Origin: Bradyrhizobium sp. C9
GTDB lineage: Bacteria; Pseudomonadota; Alphaproteobacteria; Rhizobiales; Xanthobacteraceae
Reading direction: 5' to 3'
Assembly: GCF_002532045.1 (NCBI RefSeq)
Contig: NZ_NWTG01000001.1
Location: 124,001-188,000 of the forward strand
DNA length: 64,000 bases
The translations under genes were made by a program, and so were the position numbers. Below, one piece after another: positions 43,571 to 51,738 of the stretch. The notes beneath the pieces were generated by a model. The model had not been told where the DNA came from and did not search any database. It saw only the letters and a list, made by a program, of their open reading frames with translations. The first letter of the stretch is position 1, and the number at the start of each line of letters is the position of its first letter.

Positions 43571-44494
43571 ATGAGCAAGCATGGTGTCGCCGTCCTCGGC
43601 GTCTTCGTCGTCGACCTCGCGTTCCGCGCCGGCAACATGCCGGCGATCGGCGAGACTATCGCCGGGTCGGGATTTGCCATGGGGCCGGGCGGCAAGGGAT
43701 CCAACCAGGCTGTCGCGGCCGCACGGGCCGGCGCCAGCGTGAGCTTCATCTCCCGGATCGGCAGCGACGCCTTCGGCGAGCTTGCGATCAAGACCTGGGA
43801 GGCCGAGGGAATCCGGCCGCGCGTCGTCAGGACGGCGGAAGCGCCGACCGGCGCGGCATTCATCTACGTCCACGAGACACGCGGCGATAACGCGATCATC
43901 GTGGTGCCGGGCGCGGCAGGCGGGATCGGTCCGGCCGATGTCGACGCGGTGGCGGATGCGATTCGCGACTCCAGCGTGTTCGTGACCCAGCTCGAGCAGC
44001 CGGTCGATGCGGCGCGGCGCGGGCTCGAGATCGCGCGCGCCGCCGGCAGCATCACCGTGTTCAATCCGGCGCCGGCCATCAAGTTCGATAGCAGTCTGTT
44101 TGCGCTCTGCGATTATGTCGTTCCCAACGAGACCGAAGCCGAAGGGCTGACCGGCATTGCGGTGAGCGATCTCGCCGGCGCCCGCCGGGCCGGTGATGCG
44201 TTGCTGGCGAAAGGCGCCGGAACGGCGCTGATCACACTCGGCGAACGCGGCGCATTGTTTCATGCGCGGGACCGCTCGGTGCATGTGCCGCCCTTCGCCG
44301 CCGGCAAGGTGGTCGAGACCACCGGCGCGGGCGATGCCTTCGTCGGCGGTTTCGCGGCGGCGCTCGCGGATGGCGCCGATCCGCTCGAAGCCGCACGCTT
44401 CGGTTCGGCCACGGCCGGAATCTCGGTGACGCGACCGGGCACCGCACCCGCGATGCCGCGACGTGCGGAGATCGACGCGCTGCTGAAGGGATGA
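43571..44494 (+). CDS. rbsK: Ribokinase-family (PfkB) sugar kinase
   Basis: This 307-residue PfkB kinase has GPGGKGSNQAVAAARAGASVSFISRIGSDAFG (substrate-binding glycines), TGAAFIYV, FNPAPAIKF, VVPNETEAEGLTG and the catalytic/anion-hole ETTGAGDAFVGGFAAALADG. It phosphorylates a pentose at O5. With deoC upstream, 2-deoxyribose is a likely substrate (a deoxyribokinase) though ribose fits equally by sequence. It follows the mutarotase gene by 4 bp and precedes the CUT1 permease genes by 7 bp. Confidence 0.88.
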   Translation: MSKHGVAVLGVFVVDLAFRAGNMPAIGETIAGSGFAMGPGGKGSNQAVAAARAGASVSFISRIGSDAFGELAIKTWEAEGIRPRVVRTAEAPTGAAFIYVHETRGDNAIIVVPGAAGGIGPADVDAVADAIRDSSVFVTQLEQPVDAARRGLEIARAAGSITVFNPAPAIKFDSSLFALCDYVVPNETEAEGLTGIAVSDLAGARRAGDALLAKGAGTALITLGERGALFHARDRSVHVPPFAAGKVVETTGAGDAFVGGFAAALADGADPLEAARFGSATAGISVTRPGTAPAMPRRAEIDALLKG

Positions 44495-44501
44495 TCGCGC
44501 G

Positions 44502-45377
44502 ATGATGCGGAATGATCCGATCAAGCATGTCTTCATCTGGCCGGCGGTGCTCGTCGTGCTGGCGATCTCGATCTTTCCGCTGATCTATTCGCTCACCACG
44601 AGCTTCCTGAGCTATCGCCTGATCCCGCCGATCCCGCCGCGAGTGGTCTGGCTCGGCAATTATGCCACGCTGCTGCAGGAGCCGCGGTTCTGGAACGCGA
44701 TCTTCACGACGACGCTGATTGCCTTCATCGCCGTCGGGCTGCAATACGCAATCGGTTTCGGCGTCGCCCTGGCGCTGAACGCGCGTGTGCCGGGCGAGCG
44801 GCTGTTTCGTGTCGCCTTGCTGCTGCCCATGCTGCTCGCGCCGGTCGCAGTCGCGCTGGTCGCGCGCATGATGTTCAACCCGACGATGGGGCCGCTTAAC
44901 CAGTTGCTGTCGAAGTTTGGCCTGGTCAACCTGCCGTTCCTCACCAACGGACATTGGGCGCTCGCCTGCATCATCGCGGTCGAGGTCTGGCAGTGGACCC
45001 CGTTCGTCATCCTGATGATGCTGGCCGGTTTGCAAACGCTGCCCGAAGACGTCTACGAGGCTGCCGAGCTCGAGAACGCCAGCGCTTGGCAGCAGTTCTG
45101 GGGCATCACCTTTCCGATGCTGCTGCCGATCTCGGCCGCGATCGTCTTCATCCGTCTGATCGAGAGTTACAAGATCATGGACACGGTGTTCGTGATGACG
45201 GGCGGCGGGCCGGGCGTGGACACCGAGACGCTGACACTGTTCGCCTATCAGGAAGGCTTCAAGAAGTTCAATCTCGGCTATACGTCGGCGCTCAGCTTCC
45301 TGTTCCTGATCGCGATCACGATCATCGGCGTCACCTATCTGGCGTTGCTGCGGCCTCATCTGGAGAAGCGCCGATGA
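44502..45377 (+). CDS. Sugar ABC transporter permease, MalF/UgpA type (CUT1)
   Basis: This 291-residue inner-membrane protein has six helices. The inner-membrane component motif is EAAELENASAWQQFWGITFPMLLPISA (EAA loop, about 187-212). Its length and NPTMGPLNQLLSKFG-type periplasmic loop are typical of CUT1 permeases. It pairs with the permease encoded next (ATGA overlap). It is co-directional with rbsK and likely part of the same operon, which already contains a full CUT2 importer upstream. Confidence 0.9.
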   Translation: MMRNDPIKHVFIWPAVLVVLAISIFPLIYSLTTSFLSYRLIPPIPPRVVWLGNYATLLQEPRFWNAIFTTTLIAFIAVGLQYAIGFGVALALNARVPGERLFRVALLLPMLLAPVAVALVARMMFNPTMGPLNQLLSKFGLVNLPFLTNGHWALACIIAVEVWQWTPFVILMMLAGLQTLPEDVYEAAELENASAWQQFWGITFPMLLPISAAIVFIRLIESYKIMDTVFVMTGGGPGVDTETLTLFAYQEGFKKFNLGYTSALSFLFLIAITIIGVTYLALLRPHLEKRR

Positions 45378-46411
45378 GCGGACACGGCTTGACCGGACTG
45401 TCGCCGTGGAGCCGCCGCCTGGTTACGGTCGGCGTCCTCGCCTGGTGCCTGATCACGGTGTTTCCGCTCTATTGGGTGGTGGTGACGGCGTTCAAGACGC
45501 CGCCGGGCGTCGTCGGTGGGCCGACCTATCTGCCGTTCATCGATTTCACGCCGACCTTGCAGCCCTTCATCGATCTCTATCAGGGGATCCGCGGCGAGTT
45601 CTTCCGCACCTTCCTGAATTCGACCATCGTCGGCCTGTCGGCGGCGGCCATCGCCACCGCGATCGGCGCAATGGCGGCCTATGCGCTGGTGCGGTTCGAG
45701 TTCAAGGTGCGCCTTGGTGCGGGCCTCGTGTTCTTCCTGCTCGCGCTCGGCGGCTATCTGTTCTTCAACACGACATTCGGATTCACTCGCCCGCAGGCGC
45801 TGTTGCTCGCGTTTCCGATCGCGCTGATCGCTGCCGTCGTCGCTAATCGCCTGCCGTTGCCCGGACCGATTCTCGGCAATGAGGACATCCTGTTCTGGTT
45901 CGTCAGCCAGCGCATGTTTCCGCCGATCGTGACGGCCTTTGCGCTGTATCTGCTCTACAGCGAGATCGGCCGGCTCGGTTTCCAGCTGATCGACAGCTTC
46001 GTCGGCCTGACGCTGTGCTACGTCGCCTTCTCGCTACCGATCGTGGTCTGGCTGATGCGCGACTTCTTCGAGGCGGTGCCGATCGAGGTCGAGGAGGCGG
46101 CGATGGTCGACAACGTGCCGAGCTGGCGCATTTTCTTCGGCATCGTGGTGCCGATGTCGATGAATGGGCTGCTGGCGACGTTCATGATCACGCTGGCCTT
46201 CGTCTGGAACGAGTTTCTGTTCGCGCTGTTCCTGACCAATTCCAGATGGCAGACGCTGCCCATCCTGGTGGCGGGACAGAACAGCCAGCGCGGCGACGAA
46301 TGGTGGGCGATATCAGCTGCGGCGCTCGTCGCAATCGTTCCCATGATGATCATGGCGGGCCTGCTCAGCCGGATGATGCGGTCGGGCCTGCTGCTCGGGG
46401 CCATCAAATAG
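45374..46411 (+). CDS. Sugar ABC transporter permease, MalG/UgpE type (CUT1)
   Basis: The protein is 345 residues from ATG 45374 with about 7-8 helices and the EAA motif EVEEAAMVDNVPSWRIFFGIVVPMS near the C-terminus. It is longer than usual (about 280) because of an inserted segment with two extra hydrophobic stretches (about 105-165: FFLLALGGYLFFNTTFGFTRPQ, ALLLAFPIALIAAVVANRLPLPG). The frame is open upstream but overlaps the first permease gene. Confidence 0.88.
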   Translation: MSGHGLTGLSPWSRRLVTVGVLAWCLITVFPLYWVVVTAFKTPPGVVGGPTYLPFIDFTPTLQPFIDLYQGIRGEFFRTFLNSTIVGLSAAAIATAIGAMAAYALVRFEFKVRLGAGLVFFLLALGGYLFFNTTFGFTRPQALLLAFPIALIAAVVANRLPLPGPILGNEDILFWFVSQRMFPPIVTAFALYLLYSEIGRLGFQLIDSFVGLTLCYVAFSLPIVVWLMRDFFEAVPIEVEEAAMVDNVPSWRIFFGIVVPMSMNGLLATFMITLAFVWNEFLFALFLTNSRWQTLPILVAGQNSQRGDEWWAISAAALVAIVPMMIMAGLLSRMMRSGLLLGAIK

Positions 46412-46439
46412 CAAAAAGCCATGTAGGGAGGACTAGACG

Positions 46440-47900
46440 ATGTTGCGACGAACGTTCCTGATGCTGACCACCTCGCTCGCGATGGCGTGCGCGGCGAGTC
46501 AGGCGAATGCTGCCTGTAGTCCGGATTACACCGGCGTCACCCTGACGGTGGCGTCGCAGACTGGGCCGTATATCGCGTCCGCGCTCAAGCTCGGCGCCGA
46601 CGAATGGGCCAAGAAGACCTGCGGCAAGGTCAATGTCGTCGAGTTTCCATGGTCCGAGCTCTATCCGAAGATCGCGACATCGCTCACCGCGTCGGACGCG
46701 ACGTTCGACCTCGTCAGCTTCGCGCCTGCCTGGCTGCCGGATTTCGTCCCTTATCTGAGCGAGATGCCGAAGGAGATGCAGTCCGGCAAGGACTGGGACG
46801 ATATCGAGCCGGCCTATCGCGAACGCCTGATGGTGTGGGAAGGCAAGATCTACTCGCAATCGATGGACGGCGACGTCCACACCTATACGTACCGCACCGA
46901 CCTGTTCAGCGATCCGAAGGAGAAGGACGCGTTCAAGGCGAAGTACGGCTACGACCTCGCGCCGCCGAAGACCTGGAAGCAGTATCTCGACATTGCGGAG
47001 TTCTTCCAACGACCCGACAAGGGCCTGTGGGGAACGGCGGAAGCGTTCCGCCGCGGCGGTCAGCAATTCTGGTTCTTCTTCAGCCATGCGGCGGCCTACG
47101 CCAACAATCCGAACTATCCGGGTGCGATGTTCTTCGATCCCGAGACGATGGACGCGCAGATCAACAACCCGGGCTGGGTGAAGGGGCTCGAGGAATACAT
47201 CCGCGCATCGAAGCTCGGGCCGCCCAACGCGCTGAACTTCTCGTTCGGCGAGGTGAACGCGGCGGTGGCCGGCGGCCAGGTGGCGGAATCGATCGGCTGG
47301 GGCGACACCGGCGTCATCGCCGCCGATCCGAAGCAGTCGAAGATCTCGGGCAAGGTCGGCTCGGCGATGCTGCCTGGCTCGGACGAGATATGGAACGCCA
47401 AGACCAAGAAGTGGGACAAGTTTCCGGGCGTGCTTCCGGGCCCGTTCATGGCGTTCGGCGGCTGGCAGATCGCGGTGCCGAAGGCCGGCAAGAACCAGCA
47501 GGCGGCGTGGGACTTCGTCAAGACGCTGACGAGCCCCGAGGTGTCGGGCCAGGCGGCGATCACCGGCGGCAGCGGCGTCAATCCCTATCGCAAATCGCAC
47601 ACCGCCAATCTGCAACTGTGGAGCAAGATCTTCTCGCCGGAAGAGGCCAAGGAATATCTCGGCGCGCAATCGGACTCCATCAACGCCAAGAACGTCGCGC
47701 TCGACATGCGTCTGCCCGGCTATTTCTCCTACACCGAGGTCGTGGAGATCGAGCTCGGCAAGGCGCTGGCCGGCCAAACCACGCCGCAGGCGGCGCTCGA
47801 CGCGATGGCGAAGGAGTGGAATCGGCTGACCGACGAATTCGGCCGGGCCAAGCAGCTTGCCGCCTATCGCGCGGCGATGGGCCTCCCGCCCAAGAACTAA
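46440..47900 (+). CDS. CUT1 solute-binding protein
   Basis: This 486-residue secreted protein has a signal peptide (MLTTSLAMACAASQANA) and an extracellular solute-binding family 1 fold: VTLTVASQTGPYIASALKLGADEWAKKTCGKVNVVEFPW, TFDLVSFAPAWLPDFVPYL, YRTDLFSDPKEK, GMFFDPETMDAQINNPGWVKG and AWDFVKTLTSPEVSGQAAITGG. It is larger than MalE-type proteins (about 400-430). Its ligand is probably a sugar, glycoside or nucleoside; this cannot be decided. It is followed by a strong hairpin and then the ATPase gene. Confidence 0.88.
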   Translation: MLRRTFLMLTTSLAMACAASQANAACSPDYTGVTLTVASQTGPYIASALKLGADEWAKKTCGKVNVVEFPWSELYPKIATSLTASDATFDLVSFAPAWLPDFVPYLSEMPKEMQSGKDWDDIEPAYRERLMVWEGKIYSQSMDGDVHTYTYRTDLFSDPKEKDAFKAKYGYDLAPPKTWKQYLDIAEFFQRPDKGLWGTAEAFRRGGQQFWFFFSHAAAYANNPNYPGAMFFDPETMDAQINNPGWVKGLEEYIRASKLGPPNALNFSFGEVNAAVAGGQVAESIGWGDTGVIAADPKQSKISGKVGSAMLPGSDEIWNAKTKKWDKFPGVLPGPFMAFGGWQIAVPKAGKNQQAAWDFVKTLTSPEVSGQAAITGGSGVNPYRKSHTANLQLWSKIFSPEEAKEYLGAQSDSINAKNVALDMRLPGYFSYTEVVEIELGKALAGQTTPQAALDAMAKEWNRLTDEFGRAKQLAAYRAAMGLPPKN

Positions 47901-47915
47901 CTCTTCAGTGAGACG

Positions 47916-47949
47916 TCCCGGATGATGCACGCGCGTCATCCGGGATTTT
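47916..47949 (+). terminator. Intrinsic terminator or attenuating hairpin between binding-protein and ATPase genes
   Basis: A perfect 10-bp stem, TCCCGGATGA (47916-47925) and TCATCCGGGA (47936-47945), is followed by TTTT. It lies 15 bp after the binding-protein stop and 36 bp before the ATPase start. Partial termination here would keep the binding protein in excess over the ATPase. Confidence 0.7.
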
Positions 47950-47984
47950 GACCAGCCGTCGACGAAGGGACGGAAAAGGATTCC

Positions 47985-49076
47985 ATGGCGCACGTCGAGA
48001 TCGAGAACGTCAGCAAGGCATACGGACCCTACAAGATCATCGAAGGGCTCGACCTCAAGGTGGCCGACGAGGAGTTTGTCGTGCTGGTCGGCCCGTCCGG
48101 CTGCGGCAAGACCACGACATTGCGCATGATCGCGGGACTGGAGGCCGTCACCGGCGGGACCATCCGCATCGGCAATCGCGACGTGACGCAGTTGCGCCCC
48201 GGCTTGCGTAACTGCGCGATGGTGTTCCAGAACTACGCGCTCTATCCGCACATGACGGTCAGCGAGAACATCGGCTACGGCATGAAGGTGCGCGGCGAGT
48301 CGCGCGCCAGCATCGAGAAGGCCGTCAATGAGGTGGCGCGCGTCCTCGACCTCGAGCAGTACCTGCAACGCCGGCCCAAGCAGCTTTCCGGCGGGCAGCG
48401 CCAGCGCGTCGCGATCGGCCGTGCCATCGTGCGCAGCCCGGACGTGTTTCTGTTCGACGAGCCGTTGTCCAATCTCGACGCCAAGCTCCGTATCGAGATG
48501 CGGACCGAGATTAAGGCGCTGCACCGCCGTCTCGCCAAGACGATCGTCTATGTCACGCACGACCAGGTCGAAGCCATGACCATGGCCGATCGGGTCGTGG
48601 TGATGAACAAAGGCCGGATCGAGCAGGCGGCCGATCCGATTACGATATACGAGAAGCCCTCCAATCTCTTCGTCGCGGGCTTCATGGGCGCGCCCAGCAT
48701 GAACTTCATCGATGGCGAGATCATAGCCCGCGACGGCGCGCTCACCTTCACCGCCCCATCCGGTACGGCGTTGCGAGTGCCGAGGTCCCGTGAGGCTGCC
48801 TACGCTGCAAGCGTCGGCAAGGCCGTGGTGCTCGGCGTACGGCCCGACCATGTGTTGCGGCAAGGTGCGCCGGAGGGGTCTTCCGTCCGGTTGCTTGTGA
48901 AGGACGTGGAGCCGCTGGGGCCGCACACGCTGGTGATCGGGACGGTCGCCGGCTTTGCGTTCACCGCGCAAATGCCGGTCGGCGTCGCCGCGGAGCCGGA
49001 TCAAGTCATCGACGTGGCGCTCGATCTCGAGCGAACGCATATGTTCGACAAGACGTCAGGGATGGCTATTTCCTGA
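47985..49076 (+). CDS. Sugar ABC transporter ATPase, UgpC/MsmK type (CUT1)
   Basis: This 363-residue protein has Walker A GPSGCGKTT (about 37-45), Q-loop MVFQNYALYPHMT, signature LSGGQRQR (about 133), Walker B DVFLFDEPLSNLDAKLR and switch His in VTHDQVEA. A C-terminal OB-fold regulatory domain follows (FMGAPSMNFIDGE, VLGVRPDHV). It energises the CUT1 permeases encoded upstream. A hairpin separates it from the binding-protein gene. It is the last gene of the catabolic operon, convergent with the AraC gene. Confidence 0.92.
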   Translation: MAHVEIENVSKAYGPYKIIEGLDLKVADEEFVVLVGPSGCGKTTTLRMIAGLEAVTGGTIRIGNRDVTQLRPGLRNCAMVFQNYALYPHMTVSENIGYGMKVRGESRASIEKAVNEVARVLDLEQYLQRRPKQLSGGQRQRVAIGRAIVRSPDVFLFDEPLSNLDAKLRIEMRTEIKALHRRLAKTIVYVTHDQVEAMTMADRVVVMNKGRIEQAADPITIYEKPSNLFVAGFMGAPSMNFIDGEIIARDGALTFTAPSGTALRVPRSREAAYAASVGKAVVLGVRPDHVLRQGAPEGSSVRLLVKDVEPLGPHTLVIGTVAGFAFTAQMPVGVAAEPDQVIDVALDLERTHMFDKTSGMAIS

Positions 49077-49102
49077 TCCGATGCGGCGTCGATCGGAGCA
49101 TT

Positions 49103-50116
49103 CTAGCCGCAGAACCCGCGGGCTCGCCGCACCGTATCGGACGGATACAGGCCAAATGCGGAGCGATACACCGCTGCGAAACGGCCCATATGCGTAAAGC
49201 CCCACTTCAGTGCAACTTCGCTGACCGGGAGCATGTTCTCCGGTCGCGACAGCTCATCGTGAATTGCCTCGATACGAATTTGTCGCAGATAGGCGACCGG
49301 CGTCGTGCCGTGAATCTTGCGGAAGCCCAGTTGCAGCAGTCGGCTGCTGACGCCGACCGTTGCGGCAATATCCGAGATCGTCAGCGGCAGATGAGGATTG
49401 GCCCGCATATACTCGACAGCCCGCCTGATGTAACGCGGCGGCGCATCCGGCGGATAGCGGTTCAAGCGGTCGCTCAGCCGATGCGGGACGTTCTCAAGGA
49501 TGAGCTGGATCGCAGCTTCGGATAGCAGGGCGCTGGCTTTCGGAGAGCGCGCCAGGATGCCGTCATACAAGCCGGTCGCGCTGGCACGAACAAGCTGAAG
49601 CAGGGTCTGCCCGGCGCCGGTCGACAGATCGACGATCGGTGTCAGATTGAGGTCTTCCAGCGCCGTGCTCCCGAACGTCGCGGACAGCACCTTCGTCACC
49701 ATGCCTGTGTGCAGGGTGAGCGTGACACTCGCGTATCGTCCATCGACCGCTTCGACCCGCTGCGCCTGCATGGTCGGAAGCGGCACGATTGCGATCTCGG
49801 CGGGCGTGCGTTGCACGCTCTTTCCTGCAATGGTCATTTCGGCCCTGCCGGCATTCAGCAGGCTGATCGCGAGCTCTCCCGACGTACTCTCGTACGAATA
49901 GTTCCAGTCCCAACCCGCGGACAGTTCCGCCCGCACGACATCGATTTCCGCTCCAATTGCAATGTCCGCATGCCAGCGAAACGATTCGTCAGGCTGCGGC
50001 GAGGAGTGCGCGTTGATCCCGTGCGGCTGGAGCATTTCCAGCAGCTCTTCAAACGATGATCCCGATCGCGTCGGAGGTGCAGCGAGGATGTCTTCGACCA
50101 TCAAATTCCCAACCAT
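49103..50116 (-). CDS. AraC/XylS-family transcriptional regulator
   Basis: From ATG 50116 the protein is 337 residues (GTG 50188 would add 24). An N-terminal AraC_binding_2-like domain (ISLLNAGRAEMTIAGKSVQRTPAEIAIVPLP) is followed by a C-terminal double HTH (about 245-337): YMRANPHLPLTISDIAATVGVSSRLLQLGFRKIHGTTPVAYLRQIRIEAIHDEL and VSEVALKWGFTHMGRFAAVYRSAFGLYPSDTV. It ends 26 bp from the ATPase gene, tail to tail. It may control the CUT1 part of the locus, but no binding site is apparent and the link is only positional. Confidence 0.85.
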   Translation of the reverse strand: MVGNLMVEDILAAPPTRSGSSFEELLEMLQPHGINAHSSPQPDESFRWHADIAIGAEIDVVRAELSAGWDWNYSYESTSGELAISLLNAGRAEMTIAGKSVQRTPAEIAIVPLPTMQAQRVEAVDGRYASVTLTLHTGMVTKVLSATFGSTALEDLNLTPIVDLSTGAGQTLLQLVRASATGLYDGILARSPKASALLSEAAIQLILENVPHRLSDRLNRYPPDAPPRYIRRAVEYMRANPHLPLTISDIAATVGVSSRLLQLGFRKIHGTTPVAYLRQIRIEAIHDELSRPENMLPVSEVALKWGFTHMGRFAAVYRSAFGLYPSDTVRRARGFCG

Positions 50117-50512
50117 CGGATGTTTGCCGTCCGCGAAATGACCCGATCCATCGGGGATCGGGTGTCCATCGCTGGGCGTCCGCCACACGCATAGACCGCA
50201 TCACAACACTAGCACAGCTTGGTGAGTTCGGTCTGCGCTCGCTTCAATATCCGATTTTCGAACGCAATATCCAGATCGCGCAACCGAGGCGCCGAAGGTA
50301 ACATTTGATCTCATTCGCTCGCCTGGATTGCGCGAAAGTTCCGATCTCGTGCCAACGCGCTGACGTTGGAGGGCACGCGCGAATGCGCAGCGCTCGCGAT
50401 TGATGGTGTTAGCCACAATCCGAATGCCTCCATCCGGAATGCGATGCCGTCCATGGACTCATAGCCCATTTGGCCTAAATGCTTTCGACCAACTCAAACG
50501 GGTCATGAAAGC
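50117..50512. other. Intergenic region upstream of the AraC gene and a secreted-protein gene
   Basis: No gene is supported. The frames present are short and lack domains. It must hold the divergent promoters of the AraC gene and the 50513 gene, but I see no strong consensus boxes or repeats. Confidence 0.4.
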
Positions 50513-50923
50513 ATGCTTACAAGGATAACTTGCGTAGTCGCGCTCACGGTTCTTTCGTCCATACCTGCGCTGGCCGATAGCTGCGCAGATCACGTCCAGA
50601 GCACGGGCGTTCCGATGGTCACGGGCATGATCCACAAGACCTGGATGATCTTCCCGTCGGTCAATTCGAGTGTCGCGCTCGACAAGGTGTCCCGCGCCGT
50701 TCTGGCCGAGGGGTTTGTCGGTGTGAACATCGACAAGAAACTCGGCACCCTGACCACGCAGCAGGAGACCACCGGATCCGGCCGGCCACAGACGTTGCAA
50801 GTCGTCGTCCGCAAGGAAGGCAAAGGCAGTCGCGTCGATGCGAGCTTCATCTTACCGCCGGGACAATTGGCTCCGGGGGTCGGCGACAACCTTTGCCGTG
50901 TCGTGAACGCGGCCGGTCAATGA
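50513..50923 (+). CDS. Small secreted protein, unknown function
   Basis: This 136-residue protein has a signal peptide (ITCVVALTVLSSIPALA, cleavage after about residue 21). The mature part has two cysteines likely to pair (ADSCADHVQ and GDNLCRVV near the ends) and the conserved-looking centre FPSVNSSVALDKVSRAVLAEGFVGVNIDKKLGTLTTQQE. I do not recognise the family; it looks like a small periplasmic domain. It stands alone between the AraC and BA14K genes. Confidence 0.6.
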   Translation: MLTRITCVVALTVLSSIPALADSCADHVQSTGVPMVTGMIHKTWMIFPSVNSSVALDKVSRAVLAEGFVGVNIDKKLGTLTTQQETTGSGRPQTLQVVVRKEGKGSRVDASFILPPGQLAPGVGDNLCRVVNAAGQ

Positions 50924-51077
50924 ACTCCGCCCATCTGTGAAGCAAGGCTGACGCGCGAATTGTAACCGGCCGCGCGTGTAAGGGTGTCGTCCGGTCCGAG
51001 ACCGGGTGAGCCATCCATGTTGAGGAAATCGGACGCAGGCGCCGGCCTGTGCCCACAGCAATGAAGCAGGAGATATG

Positions 51078-51437
51078 ATGCGTAGGGCTCGCGTTCTGAA
51101 AGCTGTTTTGACGGCCACCGCCGGCGTTATGATGTTTTCCGCCTCCGCGATTTCGGCTCCGCTCCAGCACGGTGCCGGTGTTGCGGCGGCAGTGCCGGCC
51201 GTGACCGAGAAGGTCTGGTGCCGTTATGGGCAGTGCGATGGCGGCGCTGCCGTCGGCGGACTGGTCGGTGGCCTGATCGGGGGCGTCATCGCGGCCGGTG
51301 CAGCCAACGCCGCTGCCCAGCAGGAAGCTGCGGCCGCCCAGCAGCACGCGACGTCCTGCGCCCAGCGCTATCGCTCGTACGATCCGGCGTCGAATACGTT
51401 CCAGGCAAAGGACGGCCGGCGCTATCCCTGCCAGTAA
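51078..51437 (+). CDS. BA14K-family secreted/membrane protein
   Basis: The protein is 119 residues from ATG 51078 (AGGAG 5 nt upstream; ATG 51075 is too close). It has a signal sequence (AVLTATAGVMMFSASAISA), a glycine-rich hydrophobic segment (GGAAVGGLVGGLIGGVIAAGAANAAA) and the C-terminal BA14K motif CAQRYRSYDPASNTFQAKDGRRYPC. BA14K proteins are immunoreactive envelope proteins common in Rhizobiales with an uncertain role. A strong hairpin follows. Confidence 0.75.
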   Translation: MRRARVLKAVLTATAGVMMFSASAISAPLQHGAGVAAAVPAVTEKVWCRYGQCDGGAAVGGLVGGLIGGVIAAGAANAAAQQEAAAAQQHATSCAQRYRSYDPASNTFQAKDGRRYPCQ

Positions 51438-51482
51438 CCCGCTGCTTCCTCGGTGACGAGGCCGAGCACGAACGGGATCGAC

Positions 51483-51510
51483 AGAGCTCCGGCCCGCGAG
51501 CCGGAGCTCT
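51483..51510. terminator. Hairpin terminator after the BA14K gene
   Basis: A perfect 11-bp stem, AGAGCTCCGGC and GCCGGAGCTCT, encloses a 6-nt loop. It lies 46 bp downstream of the BA14K stop. No T-run follows. The rest of 51438-51738, up to serA, holds no gene. Confidence 0.55.
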
Positions 51511-51738
51511 AATGCCCGGCAGCCGCAACGGAGCCTTTTGCCGCCGAATTGACCGGGACATCTGGCTGAATCGGTTCCCGGCCATGCGCCTGGACGCGCG
51601 AATCGAGGCGGCTTCATCGGAAATCGCACGGCGTGCCGCCCATGGCGGCTTCTGACGCGATTGTTTTCTATGTTATCACCAGATCCGTCGAAACTGCGTT
51701 CGTGCATGACCTGCCCGAACCCACGAGCCCGGATCCTG

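Noticed and set aside
46404..49040. 878-codon open frame antisense to the CUT1 binding-protein and ATPase genes
   Set aside because: It is a codon-bias shadow in GC-rich DNA: arginine-, histidine- and glycine-rich, without domains, and opposite two clearly recognised genes.
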